Shown here: in pieces, positions 9,862 to 19,393 of the stretch
How the letters are laid out: each line of letters starts with the position of its first letter
Position numbering within the stretch: position 1 is the first letter of the stretch
Source: Candidatus Thiobius zoothamnicola
Lineage (GTDB): Bacteria; Pseudomonadota; Gammaproteobacteria; Chromatiales; Chromatiaceae
Assembly: GCA_030826945.1 (NCBI GenBank)
Contig: JAPQLC010000007.1
Span: 1-64,000 of the forward strand
Length of the DNA: 64,000 bases
Reading direction: 5' to 3'
Made by a program: the position numbers and the translations under genes
Notes under the pieces: model-generated
Seen by the model: the letters and a program-made list of their open reading frames with translations, nothing else
Databases searched by the model: none
Told to the model about the DNA's origin: nothing

Positions 9862-10308
9862 TTGCCTTGCGTACAAAAATCCGCTTTGGTGCCTTATTCC
9901 GACCAATTGATGTTTGATCTGGTTAAGGATATTGATCGGTATGCTGATTTTTTACCCTGGTGCGGCGATTCTGTTGTGTTGAGTGAGACGCCCGAGCAGG
10001 TTTGTGGGCGTCTCACGGTTGAACGTCTGGGTGTGCGTCAGGCATTCAGCACCTGTAATCATTTGACACCGCCTGAGCGCATTTCCATCGACTTGCAGGA
10101 GGGTCCTTTTCAGTCGTTACAGGGTGCCTGGGAATTTGTGCCGTTGCGTGAGAATGCCTGTAAAGTGACATTAAAGCTGGACTTTGCGTTCTCCGGCCAT
10201 TTGATCAATGTGGCTTTTGGTAAGGCGTTTGAGCAAATCGCCAACACCATGGTTGATGCTTTTTGTCAGCGTGCCAAAGTGGTTTACGGCAAAGGAGTGA
10301 TGCCTTGA
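9862..10308 (+). CDS. ratA: RatA/Coq10-type START-like protein
   Basis: A small (148-residue) SRPBCC/START-fold protein of the RatA/Coq10 family, linked to ubiquinone binding or, as RatA, to ribosome association. The N-terminus PCVQKSALVPYSDQLMFDLV and the motif YADFLPWC match the family. I choose TTG 9862 as the start because AAGGAG lies seven bases upstream and it gives the canonical N-terminus. Earlier in-frame starts would lie inside the transporter gene. rnfH follows, as in E. coli ratAB. Confidence 0.88.
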   Translation: MPCVQKSALVPYSDQLMFDLVKDIDRYADFLPWCGDSVVLSETPEQVCGRLTVERLGVRQAFSTCNHLTPPERISIDLQEGPFQSLQGAWEFVPLRENACKVTLKLDFAFSGHLINVAFGKAFEQIANTMVDAFCQRAKVVYGKGVMP

Positions 10309-10336
10309 GTGGATGTTATTGCGCAGGGAGGCTTGC

Positions 10337-10645
10337 ATGGCTGATACGTTAATGCCGGTTGAGGTGGCTTACGCCAAGCCCAATGAACAGCGAATCATCA
10401 GTCTTGAGATGCCGTTGGATGCCAAGGTGCATCAAGTGGTCGAACAATCCGGTATCCTGCAGTATTACCCGGAGATCGATTTAAGCAAAAATAAAGTGGG
10501 CGTATTTGGCAAGCTGACCACCTTGGATGCGGGTTTGTATCCAGGTGACCGGGTGGAGATCTACCGCGAATTGATCGCTGATCCCAAGGAGGCGCGGAGA
10601 AAACGCGCGGCGCAAGGCAAGTCGCTGAAAAAAGGCGGCGGTTAA
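10337..10645 (+). CDS. rnfH: RnfH/RatB ubiquitin-like family protein
   Basis: A 102-residue beta-grasp protein of the RnfH family (UPF0125), found beside ratA in many gammaproteobacteria; its function is uncertain. Recognisable blocks are MPVEVAYAKPNEQRIISLEM and KVGVFGKLTTLDAGLYPGDRVEIYR, the family core. ATG 10337 is preferred over upstream starts because GGGAGG precedes it. The C-terminus is basic (KEARRKRAAQGKSLKKGGG). Its TAA overlaps the convergent mpl stop by three bases. Confidence 0.9.
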   Translation: MADTLMPVEVAYAKPNEQRIISLEMPLDAKVHQVVEQSGILQYYPEIDLSKNKVGVFGKLTTLDAGLYPGDRVEIYRELIADPKEARRKRAAQGKSLKKGGG

Positions 10646-12006
10646 TCGTTGCGGACAGGCAGGCTTTCCAACAAACGGCTATGGATATTGGCGAAACCGC
10701 CGTTACTCATCACTAAAATCGTATCGTTCGGTTGTGCATCCGCAACAATCCTGCGTAGCAGTCGATCCATGTCACGCGCCACATGCAGGCGCTTTCCCAG
10801 GTTATGCAGCACTTGCTCGGGTCGCCAGGCGAGTTCGGGCGGAGTATAAAGATATATTTGATCAGCATCCTGAAGTGCATCAGCCAGTTGGTCGGCATGC
10901 ACACCCATTTGCAGGGTATTGGAACGCGGCTCCAACACCGCCAGAATACGACCTTTGTCGGTTTGCGCGCGCAGCCCTTGTAATGTGGTGGCAATGGCGG
11001 TTGGATGATGCGCGAAATCATCATAGACTTTGATGTGATTGACTTCGCCACGTAACTCCATGCGGCGTTTGACGTTGGTGAAGTGATGCAAAGCCGCGAC
11101 ACCATGTTCAGGTGGTACGCCGACATGTTTGGCGGCGGCCAAGGCGGCCAGTGCATTGGCCTGATTGTGTTTGCCAGTGAGTGACCAAGTGATTTTCCCA
11201 ATTTTTTTGCCTTGGTGGATCACCTCAAAATCACTGCCATCTGCTGTTGTATCGCCGATTCGCCAAGCGGCCTGTTGGCTGAGCGTGTGTTCGACGGGGG
11301 TCCAGCAACCCTGATCAATCACCTGTTGCAAATTGGTATCGTCGCCTGGGCTGATAATCAACCCATTATCCGGCACAGTTCGCACCAAGTGGTGAAACTG
11401 TCGTTGGATAGCGGCCAAATCATCAAAAATATCCGCATGATCAAACTCCAGATTATTCATGACCAGCGTACGTGGGTGGTAATGAACGAATTTGGAGCGT
11501 TTATCGAAAAAGGCCGTATCGTATTCATCCGCCTCAATCACAAAGCATCCGCTTTCCCCGGTGCGCGCCGACAGACCGAAGTTGTTTGGCACGCCGCCGA
11601 TCAGAAAACCGGGTTGCAAACCGGCATACTCCAGAATCCAGGCCAACATGCTGCTTGTGGTGGTTTTGCCGTGCGTGCCAGCGACCGCCAGTACCCAGGA
11701 TTGTGATAACAGGTGTTCGGCCAACCACTGCGGCCCGGAAGTATAGTTCAACCGATTGCGCAACAGATATTCAATTGCCGGGTTGCCGCGCGACAAGGCG
11801 TTCCCGACGATCACCTGGTCAGGAGCCGGTTGCAAGCATTCAGCGGTATAACCTTGCTGCAAATCAATCCCGGCGGCGGCCAGTTGAGTACTCATGGGCG
11901 GATAGACATGCGCATCTGAACCGGAGACTTGATGGCCGAGTTCACGCGCGATCAATGCGATACCACCCATGAAAGTGCCGCAAATGCCGAGAATATGAAT
12001 ATGCAT
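10642..12006 (-). CDS. mpl: UDP-N-acetylmuramate:L-Ala-gamma-D-Glu-meso-DAP ligase (Mpl)
   Basis: It recycles cell-wall murein tripeptide by ligating it to UDP-MurNAc. The Mur ligase layout is clear: HILGICGTFMGGIA at the N-terminus, the ATP P-loop AGTHGKTTTSSML, the central EADEYDTAFFDKRSKFVHY, NLEFDHADIF and a C-terminal domain with YDDFAHHPTA. ATG 12006 gives the canonical MHIHILGICGT start and 454 residues; the longer frame to 12072 would overlap the upstream deiminase gene. It probably shares a transcript with that gene, 13 bases upstream. Confidence 0.95.
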   Translation of the reverse strand: MHIHILGICGTFMGGIALIARELGHQVSGSDAHVYPPMSTQLAAAGIDLQQGYTAECLQPAPDQVIVGNALSRGNPAIEYLLRNRLNYTSGPQWLAEHLLSQSWVLAVAGTHGKTTTSSMLAWILEYAGLQPGFLIGGVPNNFGLSARTGESGCFVIEADEYDTAFFDKRSKFVHYHPRTLVMNNLEFDHADIFDDLAAIQRQFHHLVRTVPDNGLIISPGDDTNLQQVIDQGCWTPVEHTLSQQAAWRIGDTTADGSDFEVIHQGKKIGKITWSLTGKHNQANALAALAAAKHVGVPPEHGVAALHHFTNVKRRMELRGEVNHIKVYDDFAHHPTAIATTLQGLRAQTDKGRILAVLEPRSNTLQMGVHADQLADALQDADQIYLYTPPELAWRPEQVLHNLGKRLHVARDMDRLLRRIVADAQPNDTILVMSNGGFANIHSRLLESLPVRND

Positions 12007-12019
12007 GAAATAATCGCTT

Positions 12020-13384
12020 TTATTGAGTTCGGGATAAAACCTGAGTCGTACAGTGCGCCGCCCCGTATCCAAGCTTCATATGATGAAAGTTGATCCAATC
12101 CGCCATGACACCAGCTTTGCTCAGTGCAGTTTTATAATCCGGGCTAACCCCATCGACGCCAATAATGTGGTTTTCTTTCACCGTGAGAAAGTTGATCCCA
12201 TAAGCGATTTGATCGGCGACTGAGACTGGAATGACATGCTCAAAACCGGCTTTTTCCAACGTTTGCACAAATTGCTTATCGGTATTTTCTGCTGTTAAAC
12301 AATAGTGGCCAACAGTATTTCCATGACAGGAATCTGTGCGCTCCCAAATATCGACGTTTAAGCATTTGTCATTCTCTGGGGTTTTGCCGCCAGCCTTTTC
12401 ACAATGCCCAGGGAAACGGTCTGCAACCAGAACAGCGGTTGTTTCTGCCGCGATATTAAAATAGGTGTCCAGGTGCATCTCGTGCTGATTTCGCCATTTT
12501 TCTTTCACAACAATCACTTCTTCAACGGCATGGCCAAAAACATCGTTTTCCAGCATTTGTTGGATGGCTTTGGCATTTGTCCGCAAACCCTGGCCAATAA
12601 ACACGCGCTTCCCGGCTGGTATGAAATCGCCTCCCTCTAAGACCGCCGTGTCCCCCGTTATTTTATAAATTGGCATAATGTCCAGATTAGCCAAAGCTAA
12701 CTCGATGATTTTTGTTTCCTTTTCACGCTGCGTATCTTTCATCTTGCCGACAACGACGCCTTCAGCCGTTGTGATGACCTGATCGCGGGTAAAATACAGA
12801 TTCATCAGCGGGGCTAATTGATAATTTGCGACGACGTTATATTCACCCTCTCCACATTCGCCATGCTTTTTACACGCTAAGGTGATTTTGGGCTGATTCA
12901 GCGCCATCCAAACCAGGACAGAGGGGTCTATGGTTTGTAACCGCGCTAAATTATGCGCAAAATATTGCTGCTGAGCGGTTTTGTTACGGTCTGTCCAGTT
13001 ATCGCCAGAAAATTTCAGTAAGTCCAGTTCTGTGACTAAATGTTTTAATGCCAAAGGGTTATGAAGCAAAACCTCAGAAACCTGTAAGACATCGACCCCG
13101 GTATCTTGCAGCGCTGCAACATAGTTCAGGTGCTCCTCAGCTGCCGCCTTAATATTGAATGGTGCCTCATACAGAGCGGCTTCGGGATGGATTGCACCGG
13201 AAAATAGTTCATCTCCGGGAGTATGCGCCAGAATGACTCTGGCCTGATCCCATTCAGCAGTCGAACCTGTATCAAAATGGCTTTGCGTCTCCGCAAGCAG
13301 CGGATGACAGAACAAACTCAACAAGCCCGTGGTGAGGGTTAGCAGAGTGTTAACCCTCATGAAACGATGCAGAATATTAGGCAT
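12020..13384 (-). CDS. Exported arginine-deiminase-like enzyme (guanidino-modifying superfamily)
   Basis: Family blocks of arginine deiminases are present: LYFTRD (196-201), EGGDFIP (250-256), GLRTN (266-270), MHLDT (303-307) and the catalytic Cys445 in GAAHCTT. These supply the Glu/Asp-His-Cys set used to hydrolyse arginine to citrulline and ammonia. Unlike cytoplasmic ArcA, the protein begins with a signal-peptide-like stretch (VNTLLTLTTGLLSLFCHPLLA|ETQ) and has six further cysteines in the mature part (171, 177, 328, 341, 353, 362), consistent with disulfides in the periplasm. Export is inferred. No arcB/arcC/arcD is nearby. mpl lies 13 bases downstream. Peptidyl-arginine deiminase activity is an alternative. 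Confidence 0.75.
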   Translation of the reverse strand: MPNILHRFMRVNTLLTLTTGLLSLFCHPLLAETQSHFDTGSTAEWDQARVILAHTPGDELFSGAIHPEAALYEAPFNIKAAAEEHLNYVAALQDTGVDVLQVSEVLLHNPLALKHLVTELDLLKFSGDNWTDRNKTAQQQYFAHNLARLQTIDPSVLVWMALNQPKITLACKKHGECGEGEYNVVANYQLAPLMNLYFTRDQVITTAEGVVVGKMKDTQREKETKIIELALANLDIMPIYKITGDTAVLEGGDFIPAGKRVFIGQGLRTNAKAIQQMLENDVFGHAVEEVIVVKEKWRNQHEMHLDTYFNIAAETTAVLVADRFPGHCEKAGGKTPENDKCLNVDIWERTDSCHGNTVGHYCLTAENTDKQFVQTLEKAGFEHVIPVSVADQIAYGINFLTVKENHIIGVDGVSPDYKTALSKAGVMADWINFHHMKLGYGAAHCTTQVLSRTQ

Positions 13385-13427
13385 ATCAGCAATACCCCCT
13401 TGGGTTGATTTGACAGGACTTCGATGA

Positions 13428-16400
13428 TTAATGTGGCTGATCAGGTTGCATCAATCGTCGGCAATCTTCCGTCACAGCCAGTAGCGCCGGAATGAAAAAT
13501 AACACGACGAAGAAGGTGACGGCGACGCCAAAGGTGAGCGCAATAGCCATTGGCGCTAAGAAACGGGCCTGAATGGATGTTTCAAACAACATCGGCAATA
13601 GTCCGGCCATGGTGGTGAGCGTGGTGAGCAAAATCGGGCGGAACCGGCTGGTTGCCGCTAATAGGATTGCCTGCTGGATATCAGACCGGCTGGCGGTTGA
13701 TGGTTGGTTGAGCTGATTGTAACGCAGGGTCAACACAAGCGCGTTATTGATGACCAGACCGCTCAGCGCAATCATGCCATACACGCTGACGGCGCTGAGA
13801 TCGTGCCCCAGCGCGATATGTCCGGCAATGCTGGCGGCGACCGCGAATGGAATGGTCGTCATGACAATCAATCCCTGGATGTAACTGCGGAATAGTGCGG
13901 CTAATAATCCGTAAATGATCAGACTGGCCCAGAGCAGATCGTTAAAAATCGCCTGTAGGGTGCTATTACGATCACGTCGCCCACCCGCAAATTGCCATTG
14001 CAGGCCAGGGTGGCGCGCCAGCAGTTCAGGCATGATGGTTTCTTCGATTTGCGCGCGAATGCGTCGGGTATTGGCGTTCTTTTTATCAATGCTGGCGCTG
14101 ATCTTGAGTATCCGGCGTCCATCTTCCCGATTAATCGTGCTATCCGCTCGCGCAGGGATTAATTCAGCGGCCTGCATCAGTGGGATATGTCCGCCATCCG
14201 GGGTGTTCAGGATGAGTTGATGCAAGGCTGAAATGGATTCAGCTTTGGGCAGGCGCGTCACTACTTTGATCTCCTGGCCATCACGCAACAGCCGTTGTAC
14301 TTCCACGCCATGAAAGGCGGCGCGGATTTGTTGCCCCAGAGTGGTTTCATCCAGGCCGGACAGGCGGCCTTCCGGGGTGAGTTGCAAACGTATCTGGCGT
14401 TTACCTTGCGCGACGCCATCATTGACATCAACAACGCCGGGTAAAGCCGTGATTTGTTGGGCCAGCGTTTGCGCATTTTGCGCCAAAATCCGGCTATTAG
14501 GGTGTGATAAATGAATTTGCAGGCTTTTGTTGCCGCCTGGGCCAATCAGGTATTCAAAAAAGACGGACTTGGCCTCGGGCAACTCACCCAGTTGCTTGCG
14601 CCATTCTTGGGTAAAGGCTTCCTGGGTGAATGGCCTCTCACTATCCGGTGCCAGATACATGTTGACGTCGCCATAGGTTGGACGACGCCATCCGGCGCGG
14701 GTGAACCAGTGTTGCAGGTATTGCCGTCCGCCGAGTTCTTCGATGGCCGCAAGCCCGGCGGCTTCCACTTTACGCACCGCCGCCAGAGTTTGACTGAGTG
14801 ATGCATCAACCGGCATTTCAATTTCCGCGTCCACTCGATCACCCGGTATTTCCGGCCGCCAGGTCAGATCAATATGACCAGCGGCATACCAGGCGATGAT
14901 CAAGGCCAGCAAGCCGCCAAAAATCGTCAGAGTCAGATAGCGTTCACCAATTGCCCATTGCAGCCAGCGTCGGAATGGCCCTTGGCGCAAGGCGTCCAGG
15001 TTATGGGTCATCGCCTCGTGGAATCGTTGTATGCGGGCGAATGGTCGATAGATCGGGTATTCACGGAAATGCAGGTGGGAAGGTAATATCAGCAATGCCT
15101 CAATCAGTGAGATGGCGAAAACAATGGCGATCACTAACGGCATATCCCGTAAGAATTGCCCGGTTGCGCCTGGCACGAGTAATAATGGTGCAAAGGCGAT
15201 GATATTGGTGCCCACCGCATAGATGACGGGTATGGTCATTTCAGCCACCCCCTCACGGATCGCCGCTTTGACAGGCATGCCTTGCTGCATTTTGGCGTGG
15301 ATGTTCTCACCGACAATGATGGCGTCATCCACCACAATGCCAATGGTCAGGATGAAGGCAAACATTGAGATCATATTCAGACTGACGCCAACATAAGGCA
15401 GCAAACTGAAACTGCCAATGAACACCACTGGAATAGAAACCGCCACCCAAAACGCCAGACGCGGATTCAGGAATGCACCAAGCACAATCACGACCAACAG
15501 CAAACCCAGCAGACCATTCTTCAGCAGGATATCGCGGCGCTCGGCATAGCGTTTGGAACGATCATTTTGAACGCTGATTGTGACGGCATCCGGCAATTCC
15601 ACATTCAGGCGTTGAACCTGTTCCCGTACCCTGGCGGCGAGTTGGGCCGGGTTTTGGTCACGGGTTTGATACAGATCCAGGCGTATGCCCGGGTGGCCAT
15701 TGAATTCAAAAATCTGATCGGGATCAGCGAAAGTCTCGCGTAACCCGGCGATATCACTCAGCAAAAGTTGGTTGCCATCGGCGCGCGTTTTGATCGGAAT
15801 ATCCGCGAAGTCCAATGCTTTCTCGCGTTGCCCCTGAATACGTAACAAAAGTTCGCCTTGCTCGGTCTGAATACGGCCAGCCGGTAGATCCTGCGTATGC
15901 TGGCGTATTTGCGCGGCGATCTGGCGTAAATCAAGCTGGTATTGCTGCAGAGTCTGCTGGCTGACTTCAATACTGATTTGCGGCGCGAATCCGCCAAGCA
16001 CATCAATTCTGGCGACGCCCGGAATATTCGCCAACTGGCGGCGAATGCGCTCGCCCAGTTGATAAAGTGCCTGAGGCTCAAAATCGGCTGCTACCCCCAG
16101 GCTGATGACATGAAAATCGTGCTGACCAAGGTGAATATGCGGTGGTTCGATACCCTCAGGAAACGTTGTGATGCGTGAAATCGCATTGCGGATATCTTGC
16201 AGAACCTGAGTCGGATCGGCCTGTTGCTGGAGTTCGGCCTGGATTTGGGCGTTGCCTTCCGTCGCTTTGGAAGTGATGCGACTGATACCATTTAACCCGG
16301 TCAGGGCTTTTTCCGCAGCGAGTAGAATGCCTTGTTCAATCGCTTCAGGACTGGCGTCCGGGTAAACGACCTGAATATGAATTTTGTTGAGGTTGAAATC

Positions 16401-16532
16401 GGGATAAACCTCTTGATTGGTATCCTGGAAACCTAAAAACCCGCCAATTAACAAAGCCAGCATGAACAGATTGGCAGCGACTGGATTATCCGCGAACCAT
16501 GCGATGAAGCCAGTTTGAATCGATTTCTTCAT
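13428..16532 (-). CDS. RND-family efflux permease (AcrB/HAE1-like)
   Basis: A 1034-residue inner-membrane proton-driven efflux pump. The topology is standard: TM1 near residues 10-30, a large periplasmic porter domain, TM2-6 (about 335-520) with the proton-relay Asp pair in GIVVDDAIIVGENIHAKM, a second periplasmic half, and TM8-12 at the end. The N-terminus FADNPVAANLFMLALLIGGF is typical of the clade annotated simply as efflux RND permease. No membrane-fusion adaptor or outer-membrane factor gene is adjacent, and the upstream 246 bases are non-coding, so partners must be elsewhere. The substrate is unknown. Confidence 0.9.
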   Translation of the reverse strand: MKKSIQTGFIAWFADNPVAANLFMLALLIGGFLGFQDTNQEVYPDFNLNKIHIQVVYPDASPEAIEQGILLAAEKALTGLNGISRITSKATEGNAQIQAELQQQADPTQVLQDIRNAISRITTFPEGIEPPHIHLGQHDFHVISLGVAADFEPQALYQLGERIRRQLANIPGVARIDVLGGFAPQISIEVSQQTLQQYQLDLRQIAAQIRQHTQDLPAGRIQTEQGELLLRIQGQREKALDFADIPIKTRADGNQLLLSDIAGLRETFADPDQIFEFNGHPGIRLDLYQTRDQNPAQLAARVREQVQRLNVELPDAVTISVQNDRSKRYAERRDILLKNGLLGLLLVVIVLGAFLNPRLAFWVAVSIPVVFIGSFSLLPYVGVSLNMISMFAFILTIGIVVDDAIIVGENIHAKMQQGMPVKAAIREGVAEMTIPVIYAVGTNIIAFAPLLLVPGATGQFLRDMPLVIAIVFAISLIEALLILPSHLHFREYPIYRPFARIQRFHEAMTHNLDALRQGPFRRWLQWAIGERYLTLTIFGGLLALIIAWYAAGHIDLTWRPEIPGDRVDAEIEMPVDASLSQTLAAVRKVEAAGLAAIEELGGRQYLQHWFTRAGWRRPTYGDVNMYLAPDSERPFTQEAFTQEWRKQLGELPEAKSVFFEYLIGPGGNKSLQIHLSHPNSRILAQNAQTLAQQITALPGVVDVNDGVAQGKRQIRLQLTPEGRLSGLDETTLGQQIRAAFHGVEVQRLLRDGQEIKVVTRLPKAESISALHQLILNTPDGGHIPLMQAAELIPARADSTINREDGRRILKISASIDKKNANTRRIRAQIEETIMPELLARHPGLQWQFAGGRRDRNSTLQAIFNDLLWASLIIYGLLAALFRSYIQGLIVMTTIPFAVAASIAGHIALGHDLSAVSVYGMIALSGLVINNALVLTLRYNQLNQPSTASRSDIQQAILLAATSRFRPILLTTLTTMAGLLPMLFETSIQARFLAPMAIALTFGVAVTFFVVLFFIPALLAVTEDCRRLMQPDQPH

Positions 16533-16778
16533 GCGTTATTGAGGTATTTGGGCATTGCGCGGATCTTGGCGGCGCGCAGGGGAACAGGTCGAAGCGGTCA
16601 ACTGAGGATTCCGGGATTATGGTTCAGACTTTCTCGGTGTTCCTTCCAATATTCCTAAAATCCAAAGTCACTCTACATTCTGCGACTTTCCAGGCCGGGT
16701 ATTTTACGCATTTGTGCGGGTAAGTCATCTTCATTAGCCGCCTTGTTAGGTATGTACAAATGGCATACTCTGGTAAGC

Positions 16779-17050
16779 ATGAACTTTGAATAGGATGAAA
16801 ACAAACGCCGTTCTAATTTGCTTAAGCATCGGGTGGATTTCGCGGATGCCGTAGGTGTGTTTTATGACGGTAACGCCATGACGGTTGAAGATCCGGAGCA
16901 TCACGACGAACAACGGTTGATGACTTTGGGTATGGACGACAGGTTACAAGTGCTGGGGTGGTCAATACGCAAAGAGACGGTGACGTCATCCGCATTATTT
17001 CTGCGCGTAAAGCAGGTCGCAAAGAACGCAAACAGTACGAAGGTGATTAG
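16779..17050 (+). pseudogene. brnT: BrnT-family toxin, decayed (nonsense plus frameshift)
   Basis: BrnT toxins are RelE-fold ribonucleases. The frame from ATG 16779 reads MNFE, then TAG at 16791-16793 exactly where the family has Trp (FEWDE...), then DENKRRSNLLKHRVDFADA and onward to about 16955. There the frame breaks at a GGGG run: the conserved C-terminus VNTQRDGDVIRIISARKAGR and RKERKQYEGD resumes in another frame and ends at TAG 17048. Two independent lesions make a functional product very unlikely. The antitoxin gene follows after one base. Confidence 0.8.
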
Positions 17051-17051
17051 C

Positions 17052-17324
17052 ATGAGAGATCATGATGATTTCAGCGAAGGTAAACGTGGTGCCATAGTGA
17101 AAACTGCCAAGGAACGCATCACTATCCGCTTAGACCCCGACCTTATCCAGTGGTTTAAAGATCAGGTGCAAGGAGGGGGGAACTATCAATCCCTGATCAA
17201 TGAAGCACTACGCCAGCATGTGCAGCGGCAAGGCGAACCGTTAGAAGATACTTTACGCCGCGTCATTCGTGAGGAAATGCACGTAGCAGGATCATGGTAT
17301 CCGGTTCACGCAGGTAGCGATTAG
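17052..17324 (+). CDS. brnA: BrnA-family antitoxin
   Basis: A 90-residue DNA-binding antitoxin. The conserved RHH-type core reads RITIRLDPDLIQWFKDQV, then GGGNYQSLINEALRQHV. ATG 17052 follows the brnT stop by one base, the normal coupling in brnTA operons. A longer open frame starting at 16818 joins brnT sequence to brnA only because of the brnT frameshift and should not be read as a fusion. BrnA normally represses its own promoter and neutralises BrnT; here it remains intact without a working toxin. Confidence 0.85.
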   Translation: MRDHDDFSEGKRGAIVKTAKERITIRLDPDLIQWFKDQVQGGGNYQSLINEALRQHVQRQGEPLEDTLRRVIREEMHVAGSWYPVHAGSD

Positions 17325-17503
17325 CAGGTCGGTCATGCTCGTATCATGGTTAAACAGCATTTGCCAAGACACATGTTTTTCGCCTTCTATAGGCTGCTGG
17401 ATTCATTCATATTTTTACCGTTTAGATCCTGGGAATCCATAATCTCCGGTCTGTTGGTGGTTCGGAGAAAGCCTGTGGTTGGAGAAATCCGTAAACCGCC
17501 GGA

Positions 17504-18277
17504 TCATGCTATCGAATCAGTCGCGGCGATTTCACAAAGCGTTTCAAGCATATCCTGATCCAGTGCGGATTGAGCGATATGAATATGCTGGCAGCCCAAT
17601 TGCTGAGCTTGCTTGGCGATGCGTTGGCTGGCGACCAGCATTGGTGTGTTTTTCAGTAATTCTGTCCCACTTGGTCCCAGTATTGCTTGTAGATTCTGCA
17701 AAATCTCCCCGCTGGTGACAGTGACGACATCCACCATCTTAGGCCAGTTAGCAATCAGATTCGCCGGATTGGGTTGTGGTCGCTGACGCCGGTAAACCTC
17801 AATGTATTCAACAGTTGCGCCTCGTGCTTGCAAAGTTGTTTTGAGCGTCTCCCGTCCGCCATTGCCGCGTACAATAGTGATGCGTTGATGATGCACTTGT
17901 TGCAGTGCTGGCAGGTTCAGCAGACCTTCGCTATCAGGGTTTTTATCCGGTATCAGCGTTGGCGTCAGACCGATTTCATCCAATGCGCGGGCGGTCGCCT
18001 GACCAATGGCCGCAATGGGTAAGTCCAGTGGGATATCATCCGGCATGAGTGGAAAGGCATAACGCACCGCATTAGCACTGACAAAAATCAGCAGATCAGT
18101 ATTGCGCAGATTTGCCAAAGCGCTTTTCACAAACGGTTTATCTGCTGGTCCCAGAATCTCCATCGCAGGAAAACGGATGGGTCGGCCATGAGCCTGTTCA
18201 ATGGTTTCCGCGAATAAGGCGGCTTGTTCAGCCGGGCGCGTAATCAGAATGCTTAGCCCACCCAAATGACGGTTCAT
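17504..18277 (-). CDS. hemD: Uroporphyrinogen-III synthase
   Basis: It cyclises hydroxymethylbilane to uroporphyrinogen III in haem and sirohaem synthesis. The family has low conservation; recognisable blocks are LSILITRPAEQAALFAE, FVSANAVRYAF, AAIGQATARALDEIG and VTVTSGEILQNL. I choose ATG 18277, four bases after the hemC stop, giving 257 residues. Upstream in-frame ATGs (18298, 18343) would lie inside hemC. The hemC-hemD order is standard; hemX and hemY, which often follow, are absent. Confidence 0.9.
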   Translation of the reverse strand: MNRHLGGLSILITRPAEQAALFAETIEQAHGRPIRFPAMEILGPADKPFVKSALANLRNTDLLIFVSANAVRYAFPLMPDDIPLDLPIAAIGQATARALDEIGLTPTLIPDKNPDSEGLLNLPALQQVHHQRITIVRGNGGRETLKTTLQARGATVEYIEVYRRQRPQPNPANLIANWPKMVDVVTVTSGEILQNLQAILGPSGTELLKNTPMLVASQRIAKQAQQLGCQHIHIAQSALDQDMLETLCEIAATDSIA

Positions 18278-18281
18278 TTTG

Positions 18282-19217
18282 CTATTCACCGGCTGCATAT
18301 AGTGTTTCCAATATTTTTGCGCCGCCCTGATGTCGCAGATCATCGGCCAGATGCGTGCCTAACTGTTCAGCTTCGTCGCATTCGCCGTATGTTTCTGCGC
18401 GAACCACTTCAGTGCCATCCACGGAGCCGACCAGACCACGCAACCAGATTCGCTGATCTTGTAATACCGCGTACCCACCAATCGGTGCCTGACAACCGCC
18501 TTCCAGACGTTTGTTCATTGCCCGTTCAGCCAGCACGCAGCAAGCCGTGTCCGCATCATGGAGCGGCGTCAATAGCGCATTGATCCGCTGATCTTCCGCG
18601 CGACATTCAATCCCGAGTGCGCCCTGTCCAATTGCCGGTAAACTATCGTCTGGCTCAATCAGATGGCGAATCCGTTCCTGCATGCCAAGGCGTATTAAGC
18701 CGGCTCCCGCCAGAATAATGGCGTCATATTCGCCATCGTCCAATTTACGCAGCCGCGTATTGACGTTACCGCGTAATGGCAAGATGTGCAGGTTTGGGTA
18801 TCGGCAGCGTAGTTGGCATTCGCGTCGTAAGCTGGAGGTGCCGACGCGGGCGCCTTCCGGCAGTGCTTTCAGTGACTCATAATGTGGACTGACGAAAGCA
18901 TCACGCGGTTCTTCCCGTTGCATGATCACTGCCAAATGCAAGCCATCCGGCAAGGTGGCTGGCACATCTTTCATGGAATGCACGGCGATATCCGCGTCGC
19001 CCTGTAAAATCCGGTGCTCCAATTCTTTGACAAATAGCCCTTTACCGCCAATTTTCGCCAGTGGTGTATCCAATATTTTGTCGCCCTGAGTGGTGATCCC
19101 CAAAATATCGATTTGCAGGTCAGGATGTATTGTCTGGAGGGTGTTGGCGACATGTTCAGCTTGCCACATGGCTAAAGGCGATTTACGGGTAGCAATACGC
19201 AGGGTGGGTCGTGTCAT
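18282..19217 (-). CDS. hemC: Hydroxymethylbilane synthase (porphobilinogen deaminase)
   Basis: It polymerises four porphobilinogens to hydroxymethylbilane. The 311-residue protein contains [18 protein letters not shown], the ring of catalytic Arg and Asp residues around [23 protein letters not shown] and [13 protein letters not shown], and the dipyrromethane-attachment Cys in [13 protein letters not shown]. Length and order are normal. It is divergent from prpE. Confidence 0.97.
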   Translation of the reverse strand: MTRPTLRIATRKSPLAMWQAEHVANTLQTIHPDLQIDILGITTQGDKILDTPLAKIGGKGLFVKELEHRILQGDADIAVHSMKDVPATLPDGLHLAVIMQREEPRDAFVSPHYESLKALPEGARVGTSSLRRECQLRCRYPNLHILPLRGNVNTRLRKLDDGEYDAIILAGAGLIRLGMQERIRHLIEPDDSLPAIGQGALGIECRAEDQRINALLTPLHDADTACCVLAERAMNKRLEGGCQAPIGGYAVLQDQRIWLRGLVGSVDGTEVVRAETYGECDEAEQLGTHLADDLRHQGGAKILETLYAAGE

Positions 19218-19331
19218 TATGTTAGATAAAGCTCACAGAGATCATGATTCGTTGGATCATAGCAGCAGATGATCAAACAGCGCATGTGTCTTCTCGCCAC
19301 TGTGAAAGGCAAAGCGTTGAACACACGATGT

Positions 19332-19343
19332 ATTGTCAACAAT
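19332..19343. promoter_or_regulatory. Putative GntR-type operator 1
   Basis: ATTGTCAACAAT, a near-perfect palindrome. Its reverse complement is exactly operator 2, 62 bp away. Both copies are preceded by TGT. Palindromes of the TTGTC-N-ACAA kind are typical of FCD-type GntR regulators, and such a regulator is encoded directly after prpE. Confidence 0.6.
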
Positions 19344-19393
19344 ATAGATGCCATAAATGAATAACATCTTGTTTTTATCATTTAATCCGCTGT

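Noticed and set aside
16818..17324. A 168-residue BrnT-BrnA fusion protein
   Set aside because: The central part reads out of the BrnT frame; conserved BrnT residues lie in another frame and brnA has its own coupled start at 17052.
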